Positions 56,930-64,000 of a stretch of DNA of 64,000 nucleotides are shown in pieces. Both the position numbers and the translations under genes were made by a program. The stretch is taken from NCBI RefSeq assembly GCF_019112545.1, contig NW_025064922.1, positions 262,302 through 326,301 of the forward strand, given 5' to 3'. How positions within the stretch are numbered: the stretch's first letter is position 1; every line of letters begins with the position of its first letter. The notes under the pieces were generated by a model. It saw only the letters and a list, made by a program, of their open reading frames with translations. It did no database searches and had not been told where the DNA came from. Source of the stretch: Guyanagaster necrorhizus. Lineage: Eukaryota; Basidiomycota; Agaricomycetes; Agaricales; Physalacriaceae.

Positions 56930-59900
56930 GGCTCCCCCAATTACAGACGATGGGGTCTTCTTATTCTGATGTAAGGCGTAATATTGACCTTAATATAGAC
57001 TCGAAGCAAAATTATAAAGCTTATTTATTCGGAAATCGTTCCATGATGGCTTTCACCGAGGGCCTTTGCGTAATGGATGTGATAAGTCAAGTACGAATCT
57101 GTCGGTACTAGCCGGGTTTGACAACGAGACCTTAACTATGTTCTAAGCATTTCCTTGGATTTACCCATTGTTGGATTGTCTGGAGTTTCCTCTTCCCCGA
57201 CATCTCCTTACACACAAGATACCGACCTTTCCCTGCCATTGACGCCAATCTGATCAATACCCAGTCTCGTGAACAAGACTCAGCGATCCGTATGAAGACC
57301 AGTCGCTGAATATGTCGATATCGAGCGCGCGGCGTATATAGCCTGGAACATTCTCTTCGCTTCCCAAAGCAATTTCCCGGCCTCTGGTCCGGGAGATTGA
57401 TTGACCTTCTGGATGATGACGTCTCAGATATCATGTCCTCGGTCTGTAGTTTATGTAGAACAGTCGCGGACCGTCTCCATCGTTTCAAGCGATATGTTAA
57501 CGAAAAGTTGGCGCTGAAGCAGTTGCATGTTCTCTCCTGGAATTTCGGCCTCGCTGTTCCTCTCAGCGTTACTTACAGTCGGGCCCATACAGGCTGACGC
57601 TTTTCAAGTCCCAAGGCTTCGTATTACCTAGCCCTAACCGCCATTAACTCAACGAGCGCCCATAAACTCCAGACTCTTGCTTATGACCGCTCTATCCACT
57701 CGCAAAAGAAGCGCGTTGCTGTAAATATGTATGCAAATGCCTGTAACTCCTTTCTGAAAGGAATATAGTACATGTGCCAGTTTCTTGAAGCGACGGAGTT
57801 TTGAAAAAGTTGTGTTTCTTGGTCGCATGCATGGTGCTATCTCATCTTCTTATTTCGTTATACGCGTCGACAGATGTGATATCGACCTTGGACCTGGAAG
57901 GACAATTGAATTATATGCCTATTTCTTCCGAATTCCATGATTTCTCCCACCACAGGTCTTCCATTTTTAAGCTCCATCATCGTATGCTCCCTGTATACGG
58001 AGAAAGCACGCGCCGGTACAATCACTGTGCTCCAACTTCCAACTTGGAAGGGGTTTGAACTTTGTTGCCTCCGATTCGGAAACTTGGGCTGTGTCTCAAG
58101 GTTTGCTTCTTTTTTCCTCGAAGACCGAAGAGGTCTTTATCTTGAGAGTAGAAGCTGTTTATTGCCTCCTTTGTACTCTCATGCAATTTTTTTTTCTCTT
58201 GTTGACAGCGTGATTTCGAAATTGGATCCTGGGCAGCATCGACTGGGAGAGGAATTGATAGATCGAAGAACCCCGCCATACGTAGTCTCCTCGCTCCCTG
58301 ATACTTGGCTAGGAATACTGCATCCCACGCGCTCCGTTCAAACTATTCTGAAGTTTCCCAATGACCCTGTCCGGAGTGAAATCTGTTTTTTTTTTCTTCT
58401 CAGGGACATCTATCAGAATAAGTACACCTTTCCCGGAGCTTGAACTCGCTTACGCTTGCTTCGTCCAGAATACAAGCCTAGTTTAGAGATTGTAGCCCCC
58501 CTCGAGAACCTTTACTGGCTCCCAGGGCAAATAGGTAGTTAATACCAGTCATTTATGATCCTGGCTTTTCATTTTCTTCACGCATTGGACAATTTCTTAA
58601 ACTCAGACTCGTAAGTACTCGTCTCTCATCGATACTACTTAGTACGAACGCTCTTTCCGGGAAAATACTCAAATAAACATGAACAATATCCCTGTTTGCC
58701 ACCCTGCGATCCGAGTCAAAGTGGACTCGTACCAGGACAGCAGGGGACTGAAATAGCCATCTAATCAGGAAAACCGATATTTATGCCGACGGGCCAGCCG
58801 GCAGCCGGGAGATGGACTCTAGCAGCTGTGACAATTGGTACCAAAGACTTGGAATAACGCACGGAGCATGAAGTCTTCAAACCAGCACTCGGCCTCCGAC
58901 GAATCCTTTGCGGGTCTACCAAAGCGCTGTGGGATAAGAGAACAGCTGTTGTGAGGAGGTGAAACGACGTACCTTCCCGGACAGAGCTCTGCCGGGAATC
59001 CGTCGCACTTTGTCTTGATTCACGAATGCCTTGGTCTTGGCGAGTTCACCTGCCGTCATGCTTGTTAGGATATCAGCAAGGGTATACTTGATGAAATCCT
59101 GACGCTGGCCTGTTGCCAGGCGGAGTCTATCAGTCCTTGAACTGCCTTCGCGATGCGATCCTGCATCTCCTGGTTGCCACAACTCGAGCCAGTCATGGAA
59201 TCTATCAGTCTGTTGGCATCTACCGGGAGTTCCATGGAGTCTGAGGAAAGCTAATACATGTTCGAAACCATCGTAAGTGGTGGATTGAGTACAAGGGGCC
59301 AGATGAGAAGTATGTAATAGAGCAGCACATAGAGTGGGAGAATGTTCCACTATCGCTTCATTTGAAAGCTGTTGCGACGTGTTGAACCGTGTAGACTAGT
59401 AGGAGATGCCGTCATTTGCTATGTGAAAAGGGTTCTAGGCAGCTTTGATACTGCCATGCTGCAACAGAAAGATAGAGCAGGAGGGCAGACGTGGTTGTTG
59501 CTGCCAGGTCATCGTCTCGGGTAGGTAATAGGTAGGATTACTTACAAGTGACACAGTCTGTCCGAGTTGCCCGACTTGACGAAGCCGAACGTGACAGTGG
59601 TCACGGGATCACGTGAATAACCTGTGCACAGGCCACGGTCAGCAAACTACCCTCATTTCTCTGTTTTTTTACCTTTCTGCACGACTGGATGACAAGGAAC
59701 GAATGAGCCTGCATCGACTCATATTATTCATAAATAATGCCAGAGAAGAAAACTTACGCGTTCCAATGTGACCCATCCCATTTTGTCAAGGACGACGAAG
59801 ATTTTTTTGAAAGCATAACTGCAAATGTCAGATACCAGTAGCTGTTGTCCCTTGTGTTGCTTGTGCGTACGACTTTTCTTTAAAGATTTGCCCTCCAACT

Positions 59901-60134
59901 AACTTCAGCCAGAAAATCCTAGGAACATTAGCATACATTCGCTTTACGGAGTTATACCTTCTAGTTTGTCCTTGTAACGCGACCATCATGTGCTTGCCCT
60001 TATAAGAATGATCACACGACAAGATATGCTCGACGGCATTTTTCCATCATCGGACTACGCGGTCCGGCAGCCTCAACCATCGTTCTTCATCCCCGGCTTT
60101 CTCTTGGCTTCTTTCGCACTGCACTCCATCTCCC
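56930..60134. other. Long stretch without a recognised gene
   Basis: Frames at 57132-57488 (minus), 57937-58443 (plus) and 58916-59350 (minus) reach 118-168 codons but show no known motif. A hydrophobic ATG-started stretch near 57830 (MVLSHLLISLYAS) could be a signal peptide of a short product. The codon pattern there is not convincing. The last few hundred bases contain the GH51 promoter. Confidence 0.35.
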
Positions 60135-62314
60135 ATGGCATCGATCCGCATCGATATCGAGCGTATTATCTCGTCTGTAGACCCTCGCATATACTCTGGC
60201 TTCATTGAGCATATGGGACGATGCATCTACGGCGGAATCTACGAACCCGACAACCAGTACGGTCTTTCCGATCCCAAGACAGGCTTCAGAAACGACGTTT
60301 TGGCCGTGTTAAAGGACCTCAAGATTCCCATCGTTAGGTATCCCGGAGGGTAGGCCACCGCCTTGCTGTTTCCATTGTTTTCCTCGTTGAGCATGTTCTC
60401 CTTGGAGGAACTTTGTGAGCAGTTACCGATGGCAAGATGGCATTGGACCAAAGGAGCTGAGACCGCGTCGCCCGGAACTGGCGTGGTTGTCGGAAGAGAG
60501 CAATTTCTTTGGAACTGACGAGTTCATTGATTTCTGTCGTGAGCTGGGAACAGAGCCCTTTATCTGCCTCAATATGGGAACAGGGACATTGCAGGATGCC
60601 CTAGCATGGCTCGAATACTGTAACAGGCAGGTTTTTTGAATTCGTACCTCTTTCGTCTTCTCACCCGTTTGTAACAGCTCGGCTAACACTTACTACGCTA
60701 ATCTAAGGCGCAAGAATGGCCATGATGAACCTCACAATGTGAAATACTGGGCGCTCGGTAAGCTCTCAACTGACTTTGGTCATTTCGCGTCTTTGATCAC
60801 CCCTTGCTTAGGCAACGAGGTCTGGGGTCCATGGCAAAGCAAGTATTGCCTTGTCTCGTTGGATGCTTGACTCATGCGACTCTAACAGTCGGTCAGCAAG
60901 AATCACAAGACTATGCCAAGAAAGCGTACCAGTGGGCAAAGGCCCTCAAACTTCTGGATCCTTCCGTCAAACTCGTCTCTTGCGGCGGTACTGTTCTGTG
61001 TTGTATGGCGGATGTGGATGTACTTATCTGCTGGTTCAGAAACCGGATACGCTGACTGGGATCGTGTGATCCTCCGCAAGTTGGCCTCTGTGGTTGATTT
61101 CCATTCCATACATAGTGAGAATTTAGTATTTGCTTCAATTCGGTATCGCTGAAATTCAGATTTGCAGTATACACCGTCAGCGAAGGCAAGCATGCGGTTA
61201 ATGTGATTGGTCGTACGTACAGTGCTTTGCTTGCCATGCTTATTGGTGATCCTTGGAATAGCTGCAGCTGCAGAGAAAGCGCTAGATATCACTCGTTCTC
61301 TCATCGATCTTGCTAAGATCGAGGCAGGGTTAGAGAAAGACCTAACTGTGTAAATCTAGCTCTCTTCTTTCCAAAGTCACGAAGTTCGTGACTGATCCTT
61401 TTCTACCAGTTGCTTTGACGAATGGAACGTCTGGTAAGAACACTTGACGTTCTTATCTGACCGGTCGCTCACGACTACACTAGGGATCCAGTTCGTGGTA
61501 AGCCGGCCCTCCTCGCCAGCATTCTGTTGACCACTAATATGGTCCCTGCCTAGCCCCCGGAGAGAAAGGCGCCGAAGAGCATTATGACCTTTCTGATGCC
61601 ATCGCTGTTGCATCATGGTTGAATGTATTCGTCCGGAAAGCGGATATTGTGAAGATTGCATGTATCGCACAGTAAGTCTTCCATGCTACCCTTTACAACG
61701 AACTGATAACTGACTACTTTTCAGGTCTGTCAATGTCATTTCTCCCGTAGGTTTAGTGGCAAACTGGATTCCTTATCGTTGAATGCTTCGGTATCGTAGA
61801 TCATCACGTCTTCGCAAGGGCTCTTCAAGCAGGTGAGTTGCACTGTTATAGCTTCCTTCTCCTGTCTTACACCATACTCTAGACGACATACTATCCACTT
61901 CACCTGTTTACCAATCTCATGCGGGGAGCTTCTCTCGCGGTGCATGTAAACTCGCCCGTATACAATGGTCCCACCGTTCCTACATGGATCAAGCAACTAG
62001 ACACCCACACACCCAATGCGTTCAAGTTGACCAAGTACATCGATGTCAGTGCTGTGTATGTGGAAGAGAGCAAAGAGGTTCGGATCGCGGTGGTCAACCG
62101 GCATCAGAGTGAAGACTTTACGGTGCCGATTATCTTTGCGCAGCCAGTAGGGGAGAAGACGGTAAAGGTTTATGAAGTCTGGAGCCCGCAGTTAGGCGAT
62201 AAGAATGGATTTGAGGGTGAGAAGGTTAGCACCGTTCAGAAGGAGGTGGATTGGGAGGGTAGCTATGTTTTGAAGAGGCATTCGTTCCAAGGTAGGATCA
62301 TGGAATTGGTCTGA
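60135..62314 (+). CDS. GH51 alpha-L-arabinofuranosidase, apparently intracellular
   Basis: A multi-exon gene starts with [20 protein letters not shown], typical of GH51. In order follow [47 protein letters not shown], the acid/base Glu in [41 protein letters not shown] and the nucleophile Glu in [52 protein letters not shown] and a C-terminal beta-domain ending RIMELV complete it. The intron after GPWQ fits best with a GC donor (GCAAGT near 60840). No signal peptide is present, so it probably removes arabinose from short oligosaccharides inside the cell. A sugar transporter follows in the same orientation, which fits a sugar-uptake context. All catalytic blocks are present, so it looks functional. 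Confidence 0.88.
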
Positions 62315-62870
62315 AGCGTTCTCTTACATTGCTTTTTCACCCATAGTGTTGGTATTCAAGTTTGCTTAGAATAGCAACGCCGGTCGGCGGTCGGTGTATG
62401 GTTCTTCTGTAACTTGGCATATGTTCGTTCCTCGTTGTTCTGACCCATATTGATGTTGCCTAAGAACACGTTTTGTATCAAAGATCTGCGAAGTCTTGAC
62501 ACGTTCTCCAGATCTTTCTTCCCTGGTTGTCAACAAACTAGCATCGATGTCCACATGCATGCAGAGCTGCGGACGCCAAGTCGATCACTGTTCCAAAAAG
62601 TATTCAGGTATCACGCAGAGGCACGAGACCTGAGGCTACCACCATTCCTAGGAGGTTAATACCTCCTGCTGGTCTTCCACCTGGATTCCAACGCCTATAG
62701 CTGATGGACGGACAAACTGCGGGAAAAGTTACTGACATCAATCACCCCACGCAGGGACATTCATGTTCTTATGACCCACTCAACAACTAACCGGACCGTC
62801 TCTTCCCCGGAAAGCCTACAAAAACACGGATAGAGTATTGTTGAGTGAGATTTCTCTCAATTTCACGAAC
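62315..62870. other. Intergenic, nothing recognised
   Basis: 3' flank of the arabinofuranosidase gene and promoter of the transporter. An in-frame upstream ATG is present in a continuous frame from 62838 but is not needed. Confidence 0.4.
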
Positions 62871-64000
62871 ATGATCTTAACGCTCTCACCAAAGTGGTAT
62901 ACTTGGCTTTGTGGACTGTTCGCTAGTGAGTCTAAACTCTTCTGGGCGAAAACTGAGGTTCTCATTCGTCTTAGGTCTGGGCAGTATCATCTTTGGATAC
63001 GACCTCGGTGTCATCGCGGGGGTGTTGGCGGCAACGGATTTTGCTGTACGCTTTCTGTCGTTCTATCCATTGCGCCTTCTAACTTTGCGGTCAAGGATAC
63101 TATGGATTCACGATTCGGGAATGATGGTTTGAAGGGTCTAGTAACCAGTATCTTCGGTTCGTGTCGTCAGCTTTGACTGTGTCCATTTGTTCATTCGTGA
63201 CTTTGTTCTAGTGCTGGGGTGGTACGTCCTCTTATCACTATATCAAACGTTGACCTGAAGCAGTGATCAGCTTCTTCGGAATGTTCCCTGTCGCGTATGC
63301 CGCAGATATTCTGGGACGTCGCAAGACCATTCTTCTCGGCGGCCTTATATACATGTCAGCTTCTTTTCTTTTGACGTGCTGCTTCTACGATACCAAATCC
63401 GGATCTTTGCAGTCTTGGCGGGGCCCTTCAAACCTCTGCTGAGAACATGGATATGATGCTTGCTGGTCGGTTCTTTGCCGGTACGTCGTGTCGATTTCTT
63501 TGACTTTGTCATAGATAGTTCAACCCACTAGGTTTTGGTTCTGGAATCATGTCGGATTTGGCACCATTATATCAGGTAGCACGGTTATCTTGTTTGTTTG
63601 GTTTGGTGCTGACTGGCTTTGTGCAGGCAGAGATTGCTCACCCTAGTATTCGAGGCCGGCTTACTACTTTACAACAGGTGAGCGAAATTTATGGACACTG
63701 GAGTAACAAGCTGACTTTTTCTTTTTGATAGTTCATGCTGGGAATTGGAGGTACGGCGCTTGTTCATTATTCTTGTCATAGTAATGACGCACGTATAGCA
63801 TTTGTTGCATCTTGGGTGGTAGGTCCTCCTTCATCGGTACCTATCCTTGCTAACGATTGTAGACCTACGGGACCGCCCAAGGACTTCCCGGTACACAATC
63901 GGAATGGAGGATCCCGTTGGGTATTCAAGTAAGACGGCTTTCGTTCTCTAGTATTTGTTGCGGGACGACACAAGTACCTGATGTCAACCTTATATAAGCA
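62871..64000 (+). CDS. MFS sugar porter (hexose transporter type), 5' part only
   Basis: The start ATG at 62871 gives LTLSPKWYTWLCGLFA. After an intron comes the TM1 signature SLGSIIFGYDLGVIAGVLAA. Further exons give FFGMFPVAYAADILGRRKTI (the loop 2-3 DxxGRR motif), LGGALQTSAENMDMMLAGRF and FGSGIMSDLAPLYQAEIAHP then SIRGRLTTLQQ (PxYxxE-like and RG motifs). AFVASWV and TYGTAQGLPGTQSEWRIPLG follow. Many short GT-AG introns break it, one after nearly every helix. The rest lies beyond the window. It would import monosaccharides by proton symport or facilitated diffusion at the plasma membrane. The neighbouring GH51 enzyme suggests, but does not prove, a pentose-related role. Confidence 0.85.

Noticed and set aside
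1..64000. CRISPR arrays, bacterial operons, riboswitches, phage genes
   Set aside because: No regularly spaced direct repeats or prokaryotic gene organisation. The intron-rich genes are eukaryotic throughout.

Overview
The window looks like genomic DNA of a basidiomycete fungus, most likely an Agaricomycete. Nearly every recognisable gene is cut by many introns of about 45-60 bases. Several families present are typical of mushroom genomes: a FunK1 kinase, a DUF6534-type membrane protein, AAA-ATPase-like (PF09820-like) repeats, an F-box/LRR-like protein and CYP505-type P450:reductase pieces. No operons, rRNA genes or CRISPR arrays were seen.

Layout. 1.3-2.5 kb: UbiA-type prenyltransferase copy 1. 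4.75-6.2 kb: a UstYa/DUF3328-like membrane protein divergent from a tiny secreted peptide precursor with a Kex2-type site. 8.8-16.3 kb: two dead ABCG transporters in opposite orientation around an intact mitochondrial tRNA-modification gene (MTO1). 16.3-23 kb: a tRNA-Tyr-derived SINE (two copies), a solo LTR, degraded AAA-ATPase-like sequence and a single-pass membrane protein gene. 23.2-28.5 kb: a damaged Gfo/Idh/MocA oxidoreductase, an intact F-box-like gene and relics of MFS transporters. 29-32.8 kb: KIN1-type kinase. 34.6-40.9 kb: a CYP505 gene broken in two, with a FunK1 kinase gene and a second solo LTR between the halves. 40.9-45.1 kb: an inverted duplicate of the 16.8-19.7 kb segment carrying AAA-ATPase-like genes. 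45.9-47.1 kb: UbiA copy 2 on the opposite strand. 48.1-49.3 kb: PP4-type phosphatase. 50.2-51.4 kb: terpene-synthase-like protein with degenerate metal motifs. 51.7-53.8 kb: DUF6534-like seven-helix protein. 54.8-56.9 kb: intact cytochrome P450. 60.1-62.3 kb: GH51 arabinofuranosidase. 62.9 kb to the end: 5' part of a sugar transporter.

Taken together, this is a housekeeping backbone (MTO1, KIN1, PP4 catalytic subunit, GH51, sugar porter) interleaved with accessory, rearrangement-prone DNA. That DNA holds inverted duplications, solo LTRs, SINEs and truncated genes, and it also contains prenyltransferase, P450, terpene-synthase-like and UstYa-like genes that suggest secondary metabolism. The most interesting candidate system is the divergent UstYa-like gene and peptide precursor pair at 4.75-6.2 kb, a possible minimal dikaritin-like RiPP locus. 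Exon boundaries were deduced by eye from GT/AG (or GC/AG) signals, reading frame and family conservation. No search or alignment program was run.
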